Below, one piece after another: positions 9,692 through 20,621 of a DNA stretch of 30,615 nt (the stretch's first letter is position 1; each line of letters begins with the position of its first letter). The stretch is from NCBI GenBank assembly GCA_019022495.1, contig JAFEKR010000130.1:1-30615 (forward strand), given 5' to 3'. The notes under the pieces were generated by a model that worked only from the letters and a program-made list of their open reading frames with translations, searched no databases and was not told the origin of the DNA. This DNA is from Epichloe hybrida (Eukaryota > Ascomycota > Sordariomycetes > Hypocreales > Clavicipitaceae). The position numbers and the translations under genes were made by a program.

Positions 9692-11280
9692 CTAAGCTTC
9701 CCCGACTCTCGCCTTTTTTCTCGCGCTTTCAGACTCGTCTCCATTCAGTTTCCGCTTCCCATCTGCATTCTCCTGGCCATGTTTCAATGTTCTTTCATAA
9801 GCAGCCAGTAGTCTGGCGTATTCAAGCTCAACGCCGGTCAAAGTCTCCTGAAGTTTGTCTATACGTTCAGAAGGTCCGACCTGAGATAGTAGTTCTTTGT
9901 TATGTTTGTATAGCCTTTGCTTGGCTACCAACTGCCAAATCCTTTCGAGATGCTTATCTTCTTTGGTTGGCGCCGGAGGTGTATCGTCCAACACCATTGT
10001 AGGTCGGACAGAGGGTGGAAGTTGGGACATGAGGTACATTTCTAGGACTCGATAAAACTGTCTAGGGGCAATTTTTGCCCTTTGGCGGATCTCTTCAAGC
10101 TTTTCCTCACCGACTATCAATTTGGGAACGACCCCTTTCTTGGGAATAGTAACGGAGGCGTCCAATTTGAGGTCCTTGAACTCGGGGATCGATTTCAGAT
10201 AGGCGAGGTCGCAGATGTCTCTCAGATCATCAAATGCTTCATTAGGATTCTCAACGGTGAACTCATGGGTTTGCTTGTGTCGGTGGTAGTATTGGAAAAT
10301 TGACTTGTATAGTTTGGCTCCGTTACCCTTGCCCTGGAATGGTGGCAAGATGACGAACTGGGATAGCCTTGTTCTGCAAGGAAGCGTGGATAAGTCAAGA
10401 TTGCCTTCTGGCAGCTCCCAACCGTCTCCTTCGGGTGGGGGGGTTGGAGCTTGTCCGAAATAGAAGAACCGATAAATGGTCGAGAATCCGACAAATACGT
10501 AAGACTTCCTGTCCGGTTCATCGAGTGATCTCTGAGTACGGTAGAGAAGGAACAAGGTCCAGCGGTCTGCGTCAGACAGATTCTGCTCGGACGAGTCGGA
10601 GTCCGGGTCTTGGCCTATGTATGAACCACCCTCGATGAAAAGGGGAACAAGGATCTGAATGCGAGAGTTCAGCTGCAAGATTGATGGGTCGGCCAAGCTG
10701 CCCTTCCAGATCTCATACTGCCCGTCTGGTCCGTCTAGGGTCTCATGAAGGCTACCTGGAGGCGTCCAGTTGTCGCCAAGTTGCTGAGCGCTGCTTTCGA
10801 AATCGGAGCTCTTGACGAATGCAACTAGAACGGGGTCGGGTCAATGAATGGGGGCATGGCATTGGAGAAAATGTAGAAACCCAAGATTAACTTACCCTTA
10901 GGCAGATGGTTTCCTTCCTGAAGTATGGCGTTGATATCTGCCGGCTCATCCACGCCAGCCGGAGGTGCCAGCTTTTTGCTGTAGGCAACATCCACATGCG
11001 GCCGCATGTCGTTCGCCCTGTAGCGCAAGCTGATCTTCAGGTCTCTGTAGCCGAAGATTTTCTCCTCGTCGCCAAAGATAGGGTACGTAAATTTTGGGTG
11101 GAAAGTATCGACGAGACGAAGCCCAGATTTCGAGGGCGAAACGAGGCTCACGCTGAGCGCCTCGTTGGAGTCGACGATCCCTGCCAAGAGTTTTCAGTCG
11201 AGCACGGGGGATTTTGGCACAGTGAAACTGCAGTTGGGCATCGTCGACTTACAGTCGGTCAAGTCAGGTAGAGCAGCCAT
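9692..11280 (-). CDS. HAT1: Histone acetyltransferase type B catalytic subunit Hat1
   Basis: Acetylates newly made histone H4 (Lys5 and Lys12) before chromatin assembly, together with Hat2/RbAp46. Exons on the minus strand are 11253-11280, 10896-11180 and 9692-10824; they total 481 residues. Exon 1 encodes only nine residues plus one base (MAALPDLTD, then a Trp split by the intron). The N-terminal Hat1 domain includes FHPKFTYPIFGDEEKIFGY, LKISLRYRANDMRPHVDV and, after intron 2, VAFVKSSDFES. The GNAT core has RTRLSQFVILPPFQGKGNG, where QGKGNG is the acetyl-CoA loop (about residue 267), followed by the conserved VENPNEAFDDLRD catalytic segment. The tail is basic (GKRKLNGDESESARKKARVG), a likely nuclear signal. 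The gene is divergent from the LMBR1-like gene. Confidence 0.95.
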
Positions 11281-11595
11281 GGCGAGCGAGAGAATGCTTC
11301 CAGGTGATGGATGGCAACGAGTGTGATCAGGATTGGTGAGGGAGGTTGTGAGGGTTGGTGAGACGCGCTTGCTCGAAGCTCGCACGCGGTTTGCGCGCGC
11401 AAATCAATTAAAGCCCCACATTTGAGGCATCTAGATCCTCATCTGGATCCTGTGTCGCCCGGGCAGCCGCCTGCAACTTGGATGCCGGCGCGGCGCCTCG
11501 GTAACTGCTTCAGCATTCGTAGCGCCCGTCATTGCGTCATGCGACCGCCAAAGTCGCCTGAGCCAGGGGCGACGCATGCCGCTAGTTTAGGCTCA

Positions 11596-11660
11596 ACTGA
11601 CCTACACTGACCTTGACCAGACCAGACCAGACCTGACCAGACCAGAACTGACTGGACCTG
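11596..11660. repeat. Degenerate GACCA/CTGACC tract
   Basis: ACTGACC and GACCAGACCA words recur about ten times in 65 bp with small variations, as expected of a decayed simple repeat. It lies upstream of the LMBR1-like gene. Confidence 0.6.
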
Positions 11661-11679
11661 TCTTGACGCAGTCGCCTTC

Positions 11680-11718
11680 TTCAGCATCGCTCTTCAGCAT
11701 CGCTCTTCAGCATCGCTC
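11680..11718. repeat. Three tandem copies of a 13-bp unit (TTCAGCATCGCTC)
   Basis: Three identical 13-bp units end 26 bp before the ATG of the LMBR1-like gene, so they probably sit in its 5' leader. A partial fourth copy (TTCACATCG) follows. Confidence 0.85.
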
Positions 11719-11744
11719 TTCACATCGTCAGCAGCGACGCCTGT

Positions 11745-13933
11745 ATGGACTTTCTCATGAGCCCGTCGCCATGGCCCATGGCTCACATCACCAGCAGCGC
11801 CGCGCCGGTCGGATCCATCACCTTTTCCATCATCGCGCTACTTGGGATATCTGTTGTTGCGCTGTTCATCTTGCGCTATTACCTTCCCCTACGAACCACG
11901 CCCGGCTTCTACCTCGTCCCCATATTCTTCGCCTTGTGGCTACCATCTATAGCTGTGCTTCTCGTGCCTATAGACTTGGCATCTAGCGCCTCAACCAACG
12001 ACGAGGCTACCCGAGGAATATGGCTTCCGGAGCGCCTCGTCTTGGTGTCGTGGCGAATTACCTACTGGCTTACCTTTGTCTTGACCTGGCATGTGACTCT
12101 TTGCCCACGGCTCTCGTTCTCTTCCGATGGCAAAATACTAACACATTCAGGTTTATTCTACCCATTCTTGGCGAATATTCAGACGCCGGCTACCACGAAC
12201 CGAACGACAAGCTGACATACTCGCTCCAACAAAACGCCCAATTCTACGCAATCGTACTCGGCTCCAGCGCGGTAGGGTTGCTCTATGTAATCATCGCCTA
12301 CAGGCTCTCTTTCGTGTCGCTCAAAGGCCTTGTGATGACTCTTGCTTATTGCTGGGGACTTGTGCTGGCTATCTATCTCATGGGTCACGGGCTGATCTCC
12401 ATACCGCGGCGGTTGCTTCGCAATGCGAGCATAAGCGGCAGGCTGCGGCGTCTGCAAACGCGAGCGCCCAAGGTTCATGAGCACATGGAGGACACGCTGA
12501 TTGCTCTTGAAGAAATAGAATCCCAGGTCATGGAACTTGGTCGACGGAAAACGGGTACCGCGCTGGATTTTCAAGAATGGATCGAGGAGTTGCAGGAACT
12601 GGCGAATATTTGGCCATCTCAGCCTGGCGCATCCATGCCTGTCGCGGGAGCCCCTAACCGTAGCGTTCCGACTGTCATTACTGAAAAGTATCTAGCCGAG
12701 CTGACCCGAAGACTCGTTCGCGCTCGCCATGCCCGGTCTCGATATGTCGGCGAGTGGACGCGATTGGTGCAAGAAGCTGGGGACTTGCAGGCCATATTGG
12801 ATTCCGCCGCGTCCAAAAAGCTGGAATTTGGTCAAGCATCACCGAATGCCGGAGTATGGGATGAAACCAAGTTTTTCACCCCATACACCAGGTATATCTG
12901 GTACTACCATGTCGTTCCCTATGCCCACGTGGCATCTGGAGTACTTCTCGGCCTAGCTTCAGCCTGTGTCGTTTGGTCCGAGTTGGTACGATACACGTTC
13001 CCGCGCCTGTCCGTCATCCGGCTCAGCGTAGTGCATCACTGGGTAGGTGAAAAGCCAGAAGTGGGCTTTGCTGGGCAAGTTGTTTCTGCCTTTTGGATTT
13101 GCTACATGTGCGCTGCAGCCTTCTTGTCCATGACTGAAGTCAAGGTCTGGCGTGGACGAGCATTGGTGAAGCGGAACACAGCCTACGAGTCGGCATTCTG
13201 GTACTCGATGCAAGTGGCCAAACTGACGATTCCCCTGTCATACAACTTCATGACCTTCTTGTCTAAAGAGGTGTACGAGAAGACGGTGTTCTACAAGTTC
13301 CTGGGCCAGCTGATTGAGGAAACGGCGCCTGGCCGATGGTTTGATGACCTGTTTCCCATTGTGGTCCTGTTCCCAGTAGTGGCAACACTATTTGGACTGT
13401 ACGGCAGAGTCAAGCGCCTATTTTTCGGCATGGACGTGATTGATGACGACGACGAAAGCGCGCCAACGTACGGCACGGGATCTTGGAGGGAAGGCCGTCA
13501 ACTCATCCAACGTGAGCTCGGGGGGACCACGACTTACCGACGGCGAGGTGACACAGCCACGAGAGTAGCGCTGGCCGGCGGCGCAGGAGCAAGGACAGCA
13601 GCGCCCGCTCTCTCCATTCCCGCCTCCAGAGACTCGGCAGGGTCACCTAGCCGTTCTCAGGATCCATCGGCAAGCACTCGTCGGCCTGGTCAGCCATCAC
13701 GCGTATCAGTTGCCGACGAGGTTCCCGAAGACGACAACATGTTCCACATCATTGGCCACAGGATGAAAAACACCCTGGACAGCATTGAACCGCCGAAATG
13801 GTTCCAAGATATCGGACAAGGCTTCAAAAAACCGAAATGGATGGGCGGGGAAAACGACGGCAACGCAGGCAGCTCTCGGAATCACGCGGACACGCGGCCA
13901 TGGGTCGTCGGAGATGGGCAGATTCGGCTGTGA
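11745..13933 (+). CDS. LMBR1 domain membrane protein (LMBRD2-like)
   Basis: Polytopic membrane protein of the LMBR1 family, related to human LMBRD2; its biochemical role in fungi is poorly known. Exons are 11745-12088 and 12151-13933 (708 residues). Joining them restores YWLTFVLTWFILPILGEYSDAGY, which corresponds to the family motif TW.ILP. The intron then begins with GC, not GT. Hydrophobic segments lie at about residues 22-45, 50-75, 97-118, 148-168, 173-196, 366-393, 424-444 and 513-536. The 200-365 loop is predicted helical and cytosolic (EDTLIALEEIESQVMEL; ARHARSRYVGEWTRLVQEA). The C-terminal 160 residues are Ser/Pro/Arg-rich and disordered, ending after a PPKWFQDIGQGFKKPKW stretch. ATGs at codons 5 and 12 are possible alternative starts. 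Translation continues in one frame through the whole of exon 2. Confidence 0.9.
12089..12150 (+). other. GC-AG intron in the LMBR1-like gene
   Basis: The 62-nt intron has a donor reading CTG/GCATGT, a branch-site-like ATACTAACAC 12-20 nt before the end, and a TTCAG acceptor. The only nearby GT (12094) would shift the reading frame out of the conserved FILPILGEY block, so GC is the better donor. Confidence 0.75.
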
Positions 13934-14222
13934 TGCCGGTTTTTTTTTTTTTTGTTCTTTTTTTTTTTCAATTCTGGCGCAAGTGATTTTTTGATTTTCT
14001 AGACAACAATTCGTGATGGGAACATGAAGCCACGCGATGAACGATGCATGGTTCTGGCGTTACGACAGGCTCTTTGGCATAGACACTATCCCTTCTAGAC
14101 TTCTTTTTTTTCTAATGATTAATCAAACCGCAATGCATCTTGAACTCTTGAACAGTGAATCCGTCTCCCCAAGGCTGCACGTCAAGTACAAACCAGTGTG
14201 TCCCTTTGTTCCCCCCTCTTCA
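13934..14222. other. Convergent intergenic region with two poly-T runs
   Basis: The region holds the 3' ends of the LMBR1-like and CorA-like genes. Two T-rich runs lie immediately after the LMBR1 stop (about 13940-13970), which may be part of the transcript end. No gene was seen. Confidence 0.6.
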
Positions 14223-16260
14223 TCACGGCCTCGGCGGCGAACTGAGCGAGTTCCAAGTATGAGCCTTACTCATGGTCCTCTTCCTCAGATGAAACATGAT
14301 ATCCTTCTCCATCTTTTCTATATTCTGCTCCAGGTACTCATCGTCCTTGGCATACTGGGCTTCGCGACGGCGATCAAATAACATCCATATGGCTACGATG
14401 GAGGCAGTGATGGGAATCGTGACGGCAAAGTAGATCCATAGACTTGTGGAGACGGGGTGCGCGGCTAATGGGTACAACACAACGCGTTAGAAGAACGGCG
14501 GGGATGGGGGGGGGATTGGTAGTTCAGTTGTTGAGCCGGCTTACTTTCTTGAAAGTTGAAGAATGTCATGCTGAAGACGGAAGCGAGGTACGTCCCGGGG
14601 AGGAAGAGCGTTCCCATGAGGGAGATGGTCTTCATGGCTGTGCTGTCTCGTTTACTGGCGTGTGCGATGCGGCGCTGTTCTCCGGCAATTTCGAGGTTGA
14701 GCCGTGCTTCGCGCTGAGACATGATGTTGTATAGCTTTTGTTTCTCGTCAGCAACAAGCACGATTACGTGAAATGTTCAGGGTGAGGGACGCCGGAGTGA
14801 GGGAGTACTGTCTGTGTGCGTGGCGTGTTGTTGCAGTACGTCGAGGAGGACGTGGAGATGGCGAGACATACCGCTTCCCTCTGAACCTTCAACCTCTCCA
14901 GTGTCGTGTGGATGTAATTCTCCAAGCCCTTGAGCTTGGCCTTGTAAAACTCCAGCCGCGCAGCCAGGCTCCTATGCAGCTTATCAATCAACTTGTGGTG
15001 TGTCCTTTCGGCGTCCCCCCATAGCTCGTGCCTCTCCCTCTCCACCTCGCCCATCATCTCCTTGAAGCGCTCCATCGCCTTCTCCATTTCCTCGGCCAGA
15101 GCCAGGTACGCCTGCGGCCTCTTCCACATGACGTGCCCGTGGCACTCGACCAGGTCGCGGTTCAGCCCGTCAACTTCCAGCAGACCATCTTGGAAGTACT
15201 GCTCGTGCTCCTCGACCTCGTTGCGCAGACTGACGGCGTTCTCGAGGCGGCGGAGCCAATCTCGCGCGTCGCGCTGCTTCTGGTCATTCGCGGGCGACAA
15301 GTCGTACGAGAGGATGATGACGGGCAGCAGCATCGGGTGTCCGACTTGGTCGGCGCAGGCGCGCACGTGTTGCAGTGCAGAGACGATGTCTGACGAAGGG
15401 GTTCCCTTGACGAAGCCCGTCGTGATGCCTGTCTTGAAGGAGTAGGAGAGCATCATTTCCCAGCCGCGGGTTTTGCCCTTTTTGCGAACATCTGATTTCC
15501 TGTGAATGATTTCTATCACGGGGGACACAACAAACAGTAAGTTAGGCGTCAATGAAAAGGTATGTTGGCATGCCATCACTGCAAAACTCAAAATTGGACA
15601 CACAACGCACGCAAATGAGGATCATCGTCGTCCTGATCAAACGAACACCAAAAGAATGGCCCGACGACAGATGTCGTTTCGATGCCGCGAAAGGGCAACT
15701 TCATCACTCTTACCATGGCCGCGTACGAGTCCTTTGGCAGTGATATCACCTTTGGCATGAATGTGTCCTTGTCCTTGGCATTTTTCTGAATGCTATTGAC
15801 TGTTAGATCGACTGCTGCACTCGGGTAGATGGAGCAAATGACTCTTTTTAAAGCATGAGACTCACTCACATTAGCCGTATCCCACTCAACAACTCGGTCC
15901 CCTCTCGCAGCTTGTCCGGAGGCGCAAATGCACCCTGTCAAAGTCAGCAACATTTCCCCAATCCCCGATGACTCGCACTGCCGTCCGATCTCGACCCAGG
16001 CTGGGTGGTGCACGGAGTACATACCCGTCGATGCAAGAAGTTGCTGAACTCATCCGCCGTCAATGGATGCTCCTCGTATGAGTTGTAAAAGGGATCCTGA
16101 GACGAACGAGACACAGATATTATCAGCTCACCACCTTGCATTGCCCAGTTCTGCAGTGGCACGTAACACGAACCGAGTAGTTGAAGATTTCCACATACGT
16201 CGTCGCCTCTTCGACCGTCCGACACTCATCCACATAGAACCGAAACATGTAGTCGTCCAT
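14223..16260 (-). CDS. CorA-like membrane protein (fungal, GMN motif absent)
   Basis: The fold is that of CorA/ZntB divalent-cation channels, but the transport function is uncertain. I model seven minus-strand exons: 16174-16260, 16025-16096, 15870-15934, 15611-15792, 14872-15512, 14545-14734 and 14223-14464 (492 residues; all phases agree). The large N-terminal domain contains VVGPFFWCSFDQDDDDPHL then QIIHRKSDVRKKGKTRGWEM, and NRDLVECHGHVMWKRPQAY, all typical of this fungal family. A long helix (residues about 310-400) precedes two C-terminal membrane segments: TISLMGTLFLPGTYLASVFSM and SLWIYFAVTIPITASIVAIWM. The loop between them lacks the Gly-Met-Asn selectivity motif. A charged cytosolic tail follows. 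The first exon and the acceptor at 14735 (AG also at 14744) are the least certain parts. The gene lies in tandem with the PKA gene. Confidence 0.85.
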
Positions 16261-16435
16261 CCTGGCGCTTGTCTCTCCCGCCCAAGACAAGGCTTGACAG
16301 CACAAGCACAACGTTGTTCTCCAAGATCCACCTCTGCACTCTCGCACCGGACTGCGAATGGGGTCCTGGGAAGAAGCCAGAGAAAGGGGGGGAGAGGATA
16401 GAGGAGATGTGAAGAGCAGCGCAAGTTCGGCTGAT

Positions 16436-16479
16436 GACCGAGAGGTCACCGAGAGGTCACCGAGAGGCCACCGAGAGGT
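16436..16479. repeat. Four tandem copies of an 11-bp unit (CACCGAGAGGT)
   Basis: Units at 16436, 16447, 16458 and 16469 differ only at one or two positions each. They lie about 180-220 bp upstream of the CorA-like start codon. Confidence 0.85.
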
Positions 16480-16519
16480 ACGCGCACCGTGTATCAAAGC
16501 TGAGTACGGAGGAGTGCTT

Positions 16520-16546
16520 GTGGTACTCGTGGTACTTGTGGTGCTT
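16520..16546. repeat. Three tandem copies of a 9-bp unit (GTGGTACTT)
   Basis: Units GTGGTACTC, GTGGTACTT and GTGGTGCTT follow one another in the upstream region of the CorA-like gene, about 40 bp from the 11-bp repeat. Confidence 0.75.
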
Positions 16547-17076
16547 GTGCACTAGCGGGCCGTCCCCTGTCGAATTGCTGCATTCCCACTCTGCAGCCGC
16601 CTCAGTAGCCTCAGCCTCGTGACTTTCCCTTTCGCCGAAGCACCTCCTTACAAACTCCTTTGCGGACCAGGACGCTGCGGACCAGGAACTCGCTCGCGCA
16701 GCGCAGCCAATGCCATGCCGGCCGGGCCTTGGCGTATATTGAAGTATTTGATGCAGGTGCCTCGTGTCATTACTTGTTGCTAGAGACTAAAGAAGGTGGG
16801 CCACTTCCGATTCGCACGAATTATTTGTCTGTCCTTGCTTCCCCGCTCAACTCAACGCCGCATCACGGTTCCAAATAACGAAATACACTGCCATAAAAAT
16901 ATCCAACTCACCTTCAAAAGCTTCAAAACACAGCTCGAGGTAGTTTCCGAGGATTCCAATCCATTTCATTTCAGTGGCCAGCACATCCCCCCTGTGCTCG
17001 CAAAACGCCCCCCAAAAAAAAAACTCACAAAACCATGCGCAGAGTTTTCATCTATTTACTGTCTTGTCTGGTGCGT

Positions 17077-18964
<1,888 letters not shown>

Positions 18965-19222
18965 AGATAGGGCAGTTGCTGCTTCACACGTTGGCGAGGC
19001 AGATCGGAAAAGACGAGGTCGAATTGGCCGAGGCGGCGCGTGGGACGTCGGCTACGCAGGAGGATACGAGGGGATCGCGCGCAGGAAGAAAGGCGTATGG
19101 ATGTTTGGAGCCGTTGCAGGAACGGGTGGATTGGATGGAGTCTGGTCTTTTGTCTGGCCGTCTGCTTTCTTTGCTTCGCTCTGCCCAGTTTGTGCCTGAG
19201 AAGCCCATCAGTCAACCTGCCT

Positions 19223-19268
19223 TGGTCAACTGGTCAACTGGTCAATTGGTCAATTCTCAATTCTCAAT
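19223..19268. repeat. Nested tandem repeat TGGTCAAC/TGGTCAAT then TCTCAAT
   Basis: Four 8-bp units (two TGGTCAAC, two TGGTCAAT) are followed directly by two 7-bp TCTCAAT units. They lie about 260-300 bp upstream of the PKA start codon. Confidence 0.8.
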
Positions 19269-19490
19269 TCCTCAGGTTGGTGCATGTATGTACATGTACG
19301 TGTCAGCCTGCGGAGCTGTCTGGTGGAGGTAGCGGGGAAACATTGACGAAGGGAAAGAGTAACTCGGAGCGGGCCAGGTGCCCGATTCAGTGGTTTGAGC
19401 GAGAGCTACAACCCCACTGTTACACTGTAGCTAGCTGGGACCGGGACTGAAGTGGAAGTCGAATGCGGAAATAAAGCACAGAGCGGCACA

Positions 19491-19524
19491 CCAATAGTAC
19501 ACCAATAGGCAATAGTACACCAAT
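19491..19524 (+). promoter_or_regulatory. Cluster of three CCAAT boxes
   Basis: CCAAT occurs at 19491, 19502 and 19520, each within a GTACACCAAT or GGCACACCAAT context. CCAAT boxes bind the fungal HAP/CBC complex. Position relative to the PKA gene (about 530 bp upstream) makes a promoter role possible, not proven. Confidence 0.35.
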
Positions 19525-20621
19525 CCAAGCAGCTCCACCAGCCCTTGCCCCTCTTCGGTCATGTCTGCGCCCCTCCCACCACAAGGCGAACTAGAACTTG
19601 TCGTAGACATTGAATGCAGATGCGGCTGGTAGCCACATGAAGTACGCAATGGTACGGTTTAACGTATGCAAGGAAAGCGTAATTTTCAGAAGTGCCCGCC
19701 GAGAGCTTTCCCAAGAATCTTTCCTTCCGTGGCTTCATCGACAACTGCGCTGAGAATCAAAGTTTGACATCTGCGCACAACATGCAGTTCTGTGATCAGA
19801 TGGGGCAGGTACCCAGAAGCAGTCCTCGTGCTCATGGCCTTTGTCAAGCCGAGCAATTGATTTCAAGCAAGATGAAGCTGGTTCTGGCAGCGCTCGCAAT
19901 GTCCTGTTGCCGGCGGTGCCACCTGGCTATTCGCTGCACCTGTTCTTGTCTAGCAGGGTAGGTGATGTATGCAGATCTTTCACAAGGTTCGAGATCGTGA
20001 GCGGCAATAGAGCAGACGGCCATGTACATAGTACAACAAGACAAGAACGACAAGGCCCGGAGTGTGGAGACCAGACACGGTTGGACCTTCCAGGCCGAAC
20101 GGACTGATGATCACGATTCACGGCGAACTAGTTCGAGCGACACTAATCGCGGTTTGTAGAGGCGTCGACCGAGATGTGAGGAGTACCAGCATTGGAAGAC
20201 AACGAGTAACGAGGAGAGGCAAGGTATAATACAGGTTTGGATGTGCGTCTCGGCTCAGCCTCCCGCGCCGCTCACCCCGGACTTCACAACAACAAAAAAA
20301 ATAGACTCCTTTTCTTAAACGACGGAATGCCTTTTTCGAAATCAAACCTGCCTCGACTACCTGATCTCTTACACAACACATTCATAGCCCCCATGTGAAA
20401 CAAGGCACCACCAAACAAAAGGAAAATTAAATTGCCAGCCCATGCAAAGTGGTAATCAGTGGTTTCGTCTTCAATGCGCCCGCTTCGATATCATTTTGCT
20501 CCCGATCCCATTATATCCACAAAGATACTGCCTATCGCCCATGATATCGTCCGGATGGGTAAGGGAACAATTACTCCCATGTTCCAGGATTTTTGTTTAA
20601 CCATGGTTTTTCGTAATAGAT

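Larger units (their letters stand above)
11281..11744. promoter_or_regulatory. Divergent promoter region between HAT1 and LMBR1-like gene
   Basis: The region contains both promoters. Next to the plus-strand gene there is a GACCA/CTGACC-rich tract (about 11596-11660) and three exact copies of a 13-bp unit (11680-11718). No protein-coding sequence was recognised. Confidence 0.55.
16261..17076. promoter_or_regulatory. Upstream region of CorA-like gene and 3' region of PKA gene
   Basis: These 816 bp lie between two minus-strand genes. They carry an 11-bp and a 9-bp tandem repeat (16436-16479 and 16520-16546) and an A-rich run near 17016-17025 close to the PKA 3' end. The open frames on both strands are low-complexity and follow the repeats; I see no real gene. 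Confidence 0.5.
18965..20621. promoter_or_regulatory. Long upstream region of the PKA gene and 3' region of the lectin gene
   Basis: This is the longest gene-free stretch (1657 bp). The half nearest the PKA gene probably contains a long 5' leader and promoter. It carries nested 8-bp/7-bp repeats (19223-19268), three CCAAT boxes (19491-19524), and a minus-strand 74-codon open frame ending 19 bp before the PKA ATG. The distal part (about 19650-20600) shows nothing I can assign; its open frames lack domains, and I found no tRNA-like cloverleaf by eye. Confidence 0.5.

Noticed and set aside
12020..12150. Start of the LMBR1-like protein at an internal ATG (12020) in another frame
   Set aside because: It would remove the first membrane helices present in 11745-12088 and replace them with a non-family sequence; the GC-AG splice gives a complete family N-terminus.
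14773..15445. Plus-strand open frames of 83-150 codons within the CorA-like region
   Set aside because: They are antisense shadows of the long CorA-like exon, rich in Ser/Leu/Arg from the opposite coding strand.
16123..16497. Longer N-terminus of the CorA-like protein using upstream in-frame codons
   Set aside because: The extension up to an ATG near 16497 overlaps the 11-bp repeats and has low-complexity sequence; the MDDYMFRF start at 16260 is simpler.
19559..20121. Several 60-90 codon open frames between PKA and the lectin gene
   Set aside because: No domain, no signal peptide, no splice support and mutual overlap on both strands.
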